DNA of 64,000 nt from PALSA-505 sp036496025 (lineage in GTDB: Bacteria > Actinomycetota > Actinomycetes > Streptosporangiales > Streptosporangiaceae), in assembly GCA_036496025.1 (NCBI GenBank), contig DASXLW010000119.1, forward strand, positions 6,633 to 70,632. The letters are read 5' to 3'. A model generated the notes under the pieces. The model did not search any database, had not been told where the DNA came from, and worked only from the letters and a program-made list of their open reading frames with translations. Below are positions 57,774-64,000 of this stretch, piece after piece. Every line of letters starts with the position of its first letter. Position 1 is the stretch's first letter. Both the position numbers and the translations under genes were made by a program.

Positions 57774-59204
57774 ATGAGCGAACACGCAGACGTAGTCCCG
57801 GGCCTGGAGCAGGACGACCAGTTCGAAATGCAGATGCGCGGCTACAGCCGCCGCCAGGTGGATGAATTCGTGGCTCGCTCTCGCAGTCACGCGCGGGACC
57901 TTGAGGAACGCCTGTCCCGCGCGCAAGACGAAGCCGGGCGACTCCGGCTTGAGTTGTCCAGCGCGCGGCAATCCGCGTCGGGCGGCAAGGCGCACGAGGA
58001 GCTCAGCGACCGGATGCGCCAGATACTCAAGCTGGCCGACGACGAGGCCGCGGCGCAGAAGACCCGCGCGAGCGACGAGACCGCCAAGTTGCGCTCGGAC
58101 GCGCAGAAGGCGGCGGACCGAGTCCGGGCCGAGGCCAAGGAGCAGTCCGACCGGATGCTGACCGCCGCGCAGGAAGAGGCGGAGCGCACCATCGCCTCGG
58201 CGCGTTCGGACGCGGAGAAGGCCCGGAACAACGCGCGGGCCGAGGCCGAGAGGATGGTCTCGGAGTCCCGCAAGAACGCTGACAACACGATCTCGGCGGC
58301 GAAGGCGCAGGCCAGGCAGACGCTGGACGAGGCCACCGCGCGGGCCAGCGCCATCCACGATGGCGCCGAGCGCCGGCTCGACCTGCTCAAGAACCGGCAC
58401 GCCGAGGCTATGCGGCGGCTGACCGAGATCCGTGATGTGGTCACCGACCTGGTCGCCCACGATGAAGCAAAGGGCACCGTGGACGAAGAGGTCGACAAGA
58501 CGGTCGCCAGCACGCTCCACCAGCGGGGCGAGGCTGGGAAGCCCGCAGGCGTTCCGGCCGCTGCACCGAGGGGCACGCCCACGGCTCCTGCCGGGCAGCG
58601 ACCAGTCGGAGCCGCTGGCCAGCGCCCGGCTGCCGGCCAGCCCGCGAGCGGCCACCCCGCGGGCGCCCAGCCCGCGGGCGCCTCGCCTGGGAGCGCCCAG
58701 CCCGGGAGCGCCCAGCCCGGGAGCGGCCCCTCCGCGGGTTCCCCGTCACCGGGCGGCTCAGCCGCCGGTGCCCAGCCCTCGGGTGCGGGTTCGGCCCGTC
58801 CGGCGAGCCCGGGCGCCGCCGCGCGCCCGGCGAGCCCGGCGAGCCCCGGAGGCGTCACAAGCCCCAGGGGCACCGGGAGCCCTGCGGGCGCCAGCCCGGC
58901 CAGCCCTGCGGGCGCCAGCCCGGCCAGCTCCGGGGGCGCCAGCCCGGCCACCCCCGGGGGCGCCACACCGGCCAGCCCGGGGGGCACGGACCCAGAGACC
59001 GGGACCGGACCGGGCGGCCCGGGTACCGGGCAGCAGCGCGCGCGGCACGCGGCACCGCGCGGTCAGGCCGGGACCACGCCCGGATCAACGGCCGGGGATC
59101 GCTCATCGCCGCAGGACAAGCCGGGCCCCGCAGGCCCCGGCAAGACCAAGCGCGACGCCGAGGACCCCGACTCGACAGGTGACGTCCGGTTGATCATGCC
59201 GTAA
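57774..59204 (+). CDS. DivIVA-domain coiled-coil protein with long Ala/Pro/Gly/Ser tail
   Basis: A 476-residue protein. Residues ~15-35 carry the DivIVA lipid-binding N-terminus (FEMQMRGYSRRQVDEFVARS). Residues ~40-245 are continuous heptad coiled coil (DRVRAEAKEQSDRMLTAAQE; ISAAKAQARQTLDEATARAS). From ~270 on a disordered tail follows, with GASPAS-type repeats and a basic end. Such proteins polymerise under the membrane and organise polar growth or cytoskeletal assemblies in actinomycetes (Scy/FilP/DivIVA-like). ATG 57774 is preferred; the frame is open far upstream without support. Confidence 0.85.
   Translation: MSEHADVVPGLEQDDQFEMQMRGYSRRQVDEFVARSRSHARDLEERLSRAQDEAGRLRLELSSARQSASGGKAHEELSDRMRQILKLADDEAAAQKTRASDETAKLRSDAQKAADRVRAEAKEQSDRMLTAAQEEAERTIASARSDAEKARNNARAEAERMVSESRKNADNTISAAKAQARQTLDEATARASAIHDGAERRLDLLKNRHAEAMRRLTEIRDVVTDLVAHDEAKGTVDEEVDKTVASTLHQRGEAGKPAGVPAAAPRGTPTAPAGQRPVGAAGQRPAAGQPASGHPAGAQPAGASPGSAQPGSAQPGSGPSAGSPSPGGSAAGAQPSGAGSARPASPGAAARPASPASPGGVTSPRGTGSPAGASPASPAGASPASSGGASPATPGGATPASPGGTDPETGTGPGGPGTGQQRARHAAPRGQAGTTPGSTAGDRSSPQDKPGPAGPGKTKRDAEDPDSTGDVRLIMP
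58600..59030. repeat. Low-complexity repeat coding for the DivIVA-like tail
   Basis: Irregular 12-30 bp repeats such as GCGCCCAGCCCGGGAGC and GGGCGCCAGCCCGGCCAGC encode AQPGS, GASPAS and GGASPA repeats. Two separate blocks (about 58650-58740 and 58870-58990) are most regular. Confidence 0.8.
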
Positions 59205-59309
59205 CTCCGCAGGCGTCACGCCTGGCCGACCGCGTTGGTGCGACCGTTTACACCCGATCGGCCGCGCTGGTGCCGTCGTTGCGCCCGGCCGGCCGCGCTG
59301 GTGGTTTGT

Positions 59310-60299
59310 TCACCCTCGGCCGGCGCTGTTGCGGCGGGCGGGGCCGTCCTGACCATCTACGGTGTCCTGCCGCCCCGCCATCCCGTCCAGCCGCTGCAGG
59401 ATGACGCCCTCCCGCAGCGCCCAGGGGCACAGTTCGAGTTCTTCCAGCTCGAACAGGTCCATGGCCGCATCGGCCACGATCGCGCCCGCGAGCAACTGCG
59501 GGGCCCGGGTCGCGGAGACGCCGGGAAGCTGGGTCCGCTGTGCGGTTTTCATCTTGGCCAGCCGGGACGCCCACGGAGTCAGCTCTGTGTGCCGCAGGTT
59601 CCGCCGGACGTAGGACCCCTCGCCTGACGGCGCCGCCCCCGCGATCCTGGCTAGCTGCCGGAATGTCTTCGACGTCGCCACCGACTGGTCCGCCCGGCCG
59701 TTGCGGAGCACCTCGCCGGCGGTCCGCGCGATCTCGGTCCGTACGTGCTTGCGCAGCTGGCGCACCTGATTCGCAGACGGAGGGTCGCCGGTCAGCCAGT
59801 CGCGGGTCAGCCGGCCGGCGCCGAGCGGAAGCGAGATCGCCACATCGGGTTCCTCGTCGATGCCGGACGCGATCTCCAGCGAGCCGCCGCCGATATCGAC
59901 CACCAGCAGCCGCCCCGACGACCATCCGAACCAGCGCCGGGCGGCGAGGAACGTCAGCCGCGATTCGTCCTGCCCCGTCAGCACCCGGATGTCGACCTGA
60001 ACGTCCGCCCTGATCCGAGTGAGTATTTCCTCCCCGTTGGCCGCCTCACGGACCGCGGACGTGGCGAAGGGGAGCAGGTCTTCCACCCCTTTGTCCTCGG
60101 CGATCCGCAGCGCCTCGCCGACGAACTGCCGCAGCTGCTTCTCGCCGCTCGACGTCAGCCGGTTGCCGTTCTCGAGGTGATCGGCCAGCCTGAGCTCGGC
60201 CTTGTGCGAGAAGGCCGGCAGCGGCCTGGCTCCGCGGTGCGCATCTACCACCAGGAAGTGCACCGTGTTGGAGCCGACGTCGAGGACACCGAGTCGCAT
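59310..60299 (-). CDS. Ppx/GppA-family exopolyphosphatase
   Basis: A 329-residue single-module ASKHA phosphatase degrading polyphosphate or pppGpp. Motifs include VLDVGSNTVHFLVVDA (residues 5-20), ATSAVREAANGEEI, LLVVDIGGGSLEIASG, and PLGAGRLTRDWL. The bacterial C-terminal HD domain of long PPX is missing, as in the short actinobacterial type. No SD is visible; TAGCGT lies 6 nt before the ATG (leaderless). Confidence 0.9.
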   Translation of the reverse strand: MRLGVLDVGSNTVHFLVVDAHRGARPLPAFSHKAELRLADHLENGNRLTSSGEKQLRQFVGEALRIAEDKGVEDLLPFATSAVREAANGEEILTRIRADVQVDIRVLTGQDESRLTFLAARRWFGWSSGRLLVVDIGGGSLEIASGIDEEPDVAISLPLGAGRLTRDWLTGDPPSANQVRQLRKHVRTEIARTAGEVLRNGRADQSVATSKTFRQLARIAGAAPSGEGSYVRRNLRHTELTPWASRLAKMKTAQRTQLPGVSATRAPQLLAGAIVADAAMDLFELEELELCPWALREGVILQRLDGMAGRQDTVDGQDGPARRNSAGRG

Positions 60300-60335
60300 A
60301 ATCAGACGCTACTCATCCGCAGCTGGTCATGGGGA

Positions 60336-61511
60336 TCATGCGGCGACCGCACTGCCCATCCGGCGCACGATCTCCTGCAGCAGATCCGGCGACGTGCCCA
60401 TGTTCAGCCGCACGAACCCCCGGCCCTGCTCGCCGAAGCCGGTGCCCGAACTTACCGCGACCCGGGCCCGGTCCAGGAAGCTCGCCGCTGGATCCGCGGC
60501 ACCCGTTCCGTCCGCGGCGGCGGCCAGCGGCCGGCAGTCCAGCCAGGCCAGGAAGCTCGCCTCCGGCGGCAGATAGCCCACCGAGGGCAGGTGCTGGGCC
60601 AGCAGCTTCGCCAGCAGCATCCGGTTCTCGTCAAGCTGGCTGCAGACCGCGTCCAGCCAGGGCTCGCAGTCGGCGAAGGCGGCCTCGGTGGCCAGTACGC
60701 CCAGATGGCTGGGGAGCAGAGCCTCCCAGCGCCGCTCCAGTGCCGCGGCCGCCTCATCGGCGCCCACCACGGCGAGACCGCACTTCAGCCCCGGTATATT
60801 CCAGCCCTTGGAGGCCGAGGTGAAGGTGAAGGTGCGCCGGGCCAGGCCGCCGTCCAGATCCACCGAGAGGAACGGAATGTGCCGCGCGCCCGGCAGCGCC
60901 AGCGGTGCGTGGATCTCGTCCACGATCAGGACCGCGCCGCGGCGGGCACAGATGTCCGCCACCGTGTTCAGGTCGTCGCGCGACCACACCCGGCCGGTCG
61001 GGTTGTGCGGGCTGCACAGCAGGTAAGCGGCCACGTCGTCGCGGGCCAGGGCCGCGTCCAGCGCGGCGGGGTCCAACTGGTAGCGGCCGCTGGCGTCGCG
61101 GGCCAGCGGCACCTTCACCACCTCCCGGCCCGCCTGCCGGAGCCGGAAGAAGAACGGCGGGTAGACGGGCGGGTTGATGACCACGCCGGAACCGTACGGA
61201 GTTGCCTCCTGCAGCACCTCGGCGATCCCGGTCATCACGTCCGGGGCGGCGTACACGCGCCGCGGGTCTGGCGCCCAGCCGTATCGCCGGGCGGCGAACG
61301 TGGCGTACACCTCACCGAACCCGAGCGGGTGCGGATAGCCGCAGTCACCCGCCGTGATCGCTTCCCGGACCGCGTCCTTGATCGGCTCGGCGAGGTCGAA
61401 GTCCATCTCGGCCACCCACGCAGGGAGCACGTCGGGCGGGTACTCGGTCCACTTCCAGCTGCGGCGGCGCCGCAGCCCCTCCAGCGAGCAGTCCCCCAGC
61501 AACCGGTCCAC
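60336..61511 (-). CDS. MalY/PatB-type aminotransferase (probable cystathionine beta-lyase)
   Basis: A 391-residue fold-type I PLP enzyme: WTEYPPDVLPAWVAEMDFDLAEPI, VINPPVYPPFF, LLCSPHNPTGRVWS, and the PLP lysine in FTFTSASKGWNIPGLKCG. RVAVSSGTGFGEQGRGFVRLNMG closes it. MalY/PatB enzymes cleave cystathionine or other Cys conjugates. GTG 61511 is the best start; an upstream extension of the frame is antisense to the next gene. The gene ends about 40 bp before the Ppx start and has the same orientation. Confidence 0.9.
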   Translation of the reverse strand: MDRLLGDCSLEGLRRRRSWKWTEYPPDVLPAWVAEMDFDLAEPIKDAVREAITAGDCGYPHPLGFGEVYATFAARRYGWAPDPRRVYAAPDVMTGIAEVLQEATPYGSGVVINPPVYPPFFFRLRQAGREVVKVPLARDASGRYQLDPAALDAALARDDVAAYLLCSPHNPTGRVWSRDDLNTVADICARRGAVLIVDEIHAPLALPGARHIPFLSVDLDGGLARRTFTFTSASKGWNIPGLKCGLAVVGADEAAAALERRWEALLPSHLGVLATEAAFADCEPWLDAVCSQLDENRMLLAKLLAQHLPSVGYLPPEASFLAWLDCRPLAAAADGTGAADPAASFLDRARVAVSSGTGFGEQGRGFVRLNMGTSPDLLQEIVRRMGSAVAA

Positions 61512-61601
61512 GCCCCTGACCGTATCGCCCGCTCCGGCCGGGCCCCTGCTCCGGGCGCCCGGATTCCCCCTTGCCCGGCCGGGCGCGCCACACTGGCTTT
61601 C

Positions 61602-62423
61602 ATGGGTAACACTCAGGGACCGGACCAGCCGGAAAAGCCCGCGGACGTCAACCACCCGGAGGCCGGGCGCAGCATCGGCGAAATCTGGGAACGGCTGCTC
61701 AGACTGGAACGGTCGGTGCCCGGTGAGCTGCGCGGCCTCCCCGCGGAGGTGAGCCGGGGAGCCGTTCCCGCCTGGCGCCGGGTCACCGAAGGTGAAACCC
61801 GCTGGCAGGTGTCGGTGGCCATAGCCGTCGCGATTTTCCTGCAGCCGGTGTCGGGCCGGCTGGCCCTGGTGCGCCCGGCCTGGCTGCTCCCGACGCTCGA
61901 GGCGCTGCTGGGAGTCGGGCTGATCATCGCCAACCCGCGCCGGATCAACCGGCAGTCGATGGCGTTGCGCTACACCAGCCTGACGCTTATCGCGTTGATC
62001 AGCCTGGCCAACGCCTGGTCCGCGGGCAGGCTGATTATCGAGATCGCGCAAAGGCAGAGCGGCACCACCAACCCCACCACTCTGCTTGTCACCGGCGGAA
62101 GCATCTGGCTCACCAATGTGATCGCGTTCGGGCTGTGGTACTGGGAATTCGACCGGGGTGGCCCGGTCGCGCGGGCGCTGGCCATCAAGCCCTATCCGGA
62201 CTTCCTGTTCCCGCAGATGACGAGCCCGCAGCTGGCCCGGCCGTCGTGGGAGCCGATGTTCGGCGACTACTTCTACCTGTCGTTCACCAACGCCACCGCG
62301 TTCAGCCCTACCGACGTGCTGCCGCTGTCCCGCTGGGCCAAGATGCTCATGCTGGTCCAGTCGGCGGTCTCGCTGCTCCTAGCCGCCCTGGTCATCGCCC
62401 GGGCGGTCAACATCATCGGCTAA
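61602..62423 (+). CDS. DUF1345-like integral membrane protein
   Basis: A 273-residue protein. About 70 hydrophilic residues (GRSIGEIWERLLRLERSVPG) are followed by TM helices including QVSVAIAVAIFLQPVSG, LALVRPAWLLPTLEALLGVGL, LTLIALISLANAW and WLTNVIAFGLWYWEFD. A re-entrant or pore-like segment DYFYLSFTNATAFSPTDVLP precedes the final helix LMLVQSAVSLLLAALVIARA. The end resembles DUF1345 and two-TM channel pore regions. Transport or channel activity is plausible but unproven. Confidence 0.75.
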   Translation: MGNTQGPDQPEKPADVNHPEAGRSIGEIWERLLRLERSVPGELRGLPAEVSRGAVPAWRRVTEGETRWQVSVAIAVAIFLQPVSGRLALVRPAWLLPTLEALLGVGLIIANPRRINRQSMALRYTSLTLIALISLANAWSAGRLIIEIAQRQSGTTNPTTLLVTGGSIWLTNVIAFGLWYWEFDRGGPVARALAIKPYPDFLFPQMTSPQLARPSWEPMFGDYFYLSFTNATAFSPTDVLPLSRWAKMLMLVQSAVSLLLAALVIARAVNIIG

Positions 62424-62510
62424 AACCGTTTAAGGCGAACCATCAGCCCGGCTATGACGCTGCTAATGCTCCGCCGTGACGGACAGGCTTCCTCGCCAGC
62501 CGCCAGCAGC

Positions 62511-62717
62511 CTAGTCCGGGCCGGTGCCGCGCGGCGGCCGCCCGGGCCTGCGCATCGCCCCGGCTCGGCTGGGCATCCGTCCGGCGTCGGCGAGCGCGCG
62601 GCGCAGCAGGAATTCGATCTGGGCGTTGGTGCTGCGCAGCTCGTCGGCCGCCCACCGGGCCAGGGCGTCGTGTACGGCCGGGTCCAGCCGCAGCAGGATG
62701 CTCTTGCGTTCGCTCAC
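62511..62717 (-). CDS. Ribbon-helix-helix-like small protein next to SPFH gene
   Basis: A 68-residue protein: RKSILLRLDPAVHDALARWA (Arc/CopG-type beta strand and helix) then DELRSTNAQIEFLLRRALADAG, and a basic tail. The layout fits ribbon-helix-helix DNA-binding antitoxin-like proteins, but no toxin gene is adjacent. It begins 16 bp after the SPFH gene stop and likely shares its transcript. GTG 62717 is the start. Confidence 0.8.
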   Translation of the reverse strand: MSERKSILLRLDPAVHDALARWAADELRSTNAQIEFLLRRALADAGRMPSRAGAMRRPGRPPRGTGPD

Positions 62718-62733
62718 TGGTGCCGCGCTGCCG

Positions 62734-63663
62734 TCACTGGTAGAGCGAGCCGGTGTTGACCACCTGCTGGGTGGCCTGCTCGCTGCACAGCACCACGAGC
62801 AGGTTGGAGACCATGGCGGCCTTCCGCTCCTCGTCCAGCTCGACGACCTCTTCGTCCTTGAGCCGCTGCAGGGCCAGCTGCACCATGCCCACCGCCCCCT
62901 CGACGATCCGCTGGCGGGCGCCGACGACGGCATTGGCCTGCTGCTGGCGCAGCATGGCCTGGGCGATCTCCGGGGCGTAGGACAACCGGGTCAGCCGCGA
63001 CTCGATGATGCTCACGCCGGCCGGCCTGACTCGATCCGCGATCTCGGCCGACAGCTGCTGCGTGATCTCCTCCGCGTTGTCGCGCAGCGACAGCTCGCCG
63101 CCGCGGCTGGTATAGGGATAGCTGGACGCGACGTGCCGGACCGCGGTTTCGGTCTGGATAGCGACGAACTTCGCGAACTCATTGACCGCGCAGAGCGCCT
63201 TGGCCGTGTCCTCAACCCGCCAGACGACCACCGCTGCGATCTCGATCGGGTTGCCGTCGGCGTCGTTCACCTTGGCCACCGCGGTCTCGAGGTTACGGAT
63301 CCGGACCGACACCGGCCGCCGCCGGGCGAACGGGTTGACCCAGTGCAAACCCGGGGCCCGGATGGTGCCGCGGTACCGGCCGAAGAGCTGGACCACCCGC
63401 GCCTCGCCGGCGACAACCGACGTCAGGCCATGGAAGGCCAGCTCGGCAGCGATCACGAGCAGGACGGCGAATATGATCGCCGTCACCGGGCCCGCGCCAC
63501 CGGGGCCGTCCGCAAAGCCGAGGACGAACAGCCCGATCGCGATCAGCAGCATCGCGATGCCGGCCACGAGGACGCGAACTCCGGGCCTTGACCAGGCCTC
63601 GGTCTCGGTGATCTGCCGAGAGGCCAGCTCCTGGGCCGACCTGGCTGGGACCTGCACGCTCAC
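62734..63663 (-). CDS. SPFH/Band 7 (stomatin-like) membrane protein
   Basis: A ~309-residue protein with two N-terminal TM helices (VRVLVAGIAMLLIAIGLFVLG; AIIFAVLLVIAAELAFHG) and a Band 7 domain: LFGRYRGTIRAPGLHWVNPFARRRPVSVRIRNLET, AVVVWRVEDTAKALCAV, IIESRLTRLSYAPEIAQAMLRQQQA. SPFH proteins form membrane rings or scaffolds. GGAGG precedes GTG 63663 by 8 nt; GTG 63672 is an alternative that overlaps the SD. The adjacent AT-rich divergent region holds an inverted repeat. Confidence 0.9.
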   Translation of the reverse strand: MSVQVPARSAQELASRQITETEAWSRPGVRVLVAGIAMLLIAIGLFVLGFADGPGGAGPVTAIIFAVLLVIAAELAFHGLTSVVAGEARVVQLFGRYRGTIRAPGLHWVNPFARRRPVSVRIRNLETAVAKVNDADGNPIEIAAVVVWRVEDTAKALCAVNEFAKFVAIQTETAVRHVASSYPYTSRGGELSLRDNAEEITQQLSAEIADRVRPAGVSIIESRLTRLSYAPEIAQAMLRQQQANAVVGARQRIVEGAVGMVQLALQRLKDEEVVELDEERKAAMVSNLLVVLCSEQATQQVVNTGSLYQ

Positions 63664-63687
63664 GGCCACCACCTCCGATTGACATGC

Positions 63688-63719
63688 CTGATATTACATG
63701 TCTAGCATAGTGATATCAG
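63688..63719. promoter_or_regulatory. Inverted repeat in the AT-rich SPFH/ABC divergent promoter region
   Basis: CTGATAT (63688-63694) and ATATCAG (63713-63719) are exact inverted arms around an 18-bp spacer containing TACATGTCTAGCATAGTG. The stretch is strikingly AT-rich for this genome and lies between divergent starts, so it is a candidate operator for both. Confidence 0.55.
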
Positions 63720-63797
63720 TTTAAAGCAGCAACAACATCCGCCCGTGGCGGGACGCGAGCAGCGCGTCCGGACGGGAGGATCCGGCGGGAGGCGGTC

Positions 63798-64000
63798 GTG
63801 ACCAGCCCGGGAAGCGCGGCGGAGATCGCGCATCTCCGCAAGGCCTACGGACCGGTGACCGCGGTCGATGACGTGTCGTTCTCGGTGGCCGAGGGCGAGA
63901 TCTTCGGCATCCTCGGCCCGAACGGAGCCGGGAAGACCACCACCGTCGAGTGCGCCACCGGGCTCCGGTCACCGGACTCGGGCACGATCAGGCTGCTCGG
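63798..64000 (+). CDS. ABC transporter ATP-binding protein, N-terminus (runs off window)
   Basis: GTG 63798 behind GGGAGG opens a frame of 67 codons to the window end: an A-loop region (LRKAYGPVTAVDDVSFSVAEGE) and Walker A LGPNGAGKTTTVECATGL, then PDSGTIRLLG. This is the DrrA/CcmA-type ATPase of exporters. The signature and Walker B are beyond the edge, so substrate class cannot be judged. Confidence 0.92.
   Translation, partial: MTSPGSAAEIAHLRKAYGPVTAVDDVSFSVAEGEIFGILGPNGAGKTTTVECATGLRSPDSGTIRLL

Noticed and set aside
59745..62423. Long plus-strand open frame of 892 codons
   Set aside because: Only its last 273 codons (from 61602) look like protein; the rest is the antisense of Ppx and the MalY-like gene, kept open by GC bias.
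1..64000. CRISPR array, insertion sequences, tRNA or rRNA genes
   Set aside because: Looked for spaced identical repeats, transposase-like proteins with terminal repeats, and tRNA-like cloverleaf signals in the gaps; none found by eye.

Overview
The window is high-GC actinobacterial chromosome and reads as housekeeping rather than mobile DNA. I see no insertion sequence, prophage, CRISPR array or rRNA/tRNA gene. BldC, GlnR, Nur, Rex, mycothiol synthase, MurT/GatD and a bS22-type ribosomal peptide point to a filamentous or related actinomycete of the Streptomyces/Streptosporangiales kind. The gene contents of several blocks (rex-hemACDB-hemL, nur-ygfZ, pst-phoU, glnR-mshD) match what I remember of Streptomyces, but species cannot be set from the sequence alone.

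Layout. 1-2.5 kb: the first ~830 codons of mfd on the minus strand. 2.8-5.4 kb: a methyltransferase-like gene and a sulfurylase-like/APS kinase fusion whose sulfurylase half has lost its catalytic motifs. 5.4-9.6 kb: DUF4229 protein, threonine dehydratase, bldC, and a two-gene unit encoding an anthrax-lethal-factor-like zinc protease and a small partner. 9.6-13.1 kb: ccsB and resB (system II cytochrome c assembly, without resA or ccdA beside them) and a histidine phosphatase. 13.4-15.2 kb: an EamA transporter and a PAP2/AUR1-like membrane enzyme. 15.3-23.1 kb: a tightly overlapped operon rex-hemA-hemC-hemD-hemB-primpol-hemL headed by a near-consensus Rex operator. 23.1-27.3 kb: glutaredoxin, a seven-TM protein fused to an ABM domain, HAD phosphatase, PlsC-like acyltransferase, bS22 and an excisionase-type HTH protein.

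27.5-34.5 kb: acuC-proC-proline dehydrogenase-ygfZ-nur, an intergenic region holding a tiny ORF behind an almost perfect anti-16S Shine-Dalgarno, nitrobindin, a small membrane protein and carbamate kinase. 34.5-39.5 kb: pstSCAB with an upstream PHO-box-like array, divergent from phoU. 39.8-50.6 kb: a DsrE protein, then a leftward series GntR - TraG-like - membrane/T4CP-like - HerA-like - murT - gatD. 50.9-55.6 kb: sulfurtransferase/DUF1416/DUF4395, thioredoxin, an ECF sigma/anti-sigma pair, DUF2993 and a MoaD/ThiS protein. 55.6-64 kb: glnR, mshD, a DivIVA-type coiled-coil protein, Ppx/GppA, a MalY/PatB lyase, membrane proteins, an SPFH protein with a ribbon-helix-helix-like partner, and the start of an ABC ATPase.

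The best candidate for an undescribed system is the 42.3-50.6 kb series. It encodes three P-loop/coupling-protein-like products. Only the HerA-like one keeps intact Walker A and B motifs. The TraG-like one lacks the Walker A lysine and has Gln for the Walker B glutamate. The third keeps the overall architecture without recognisable nucleotide-binding motifs. No relaxase or pilus gene is nearby, and murT follows 11 bp downstream, so a cell-envelope or membrane-machine role looks likelier than conjugation. Other strong points are the lethal-factor-like protease, the pseudo-sulfurylase fusion, the CTG-start candidate for mshD, and a repeated leaderless-promoter spacing (TANNNT, 6-7 nt, ATG) at six genes.
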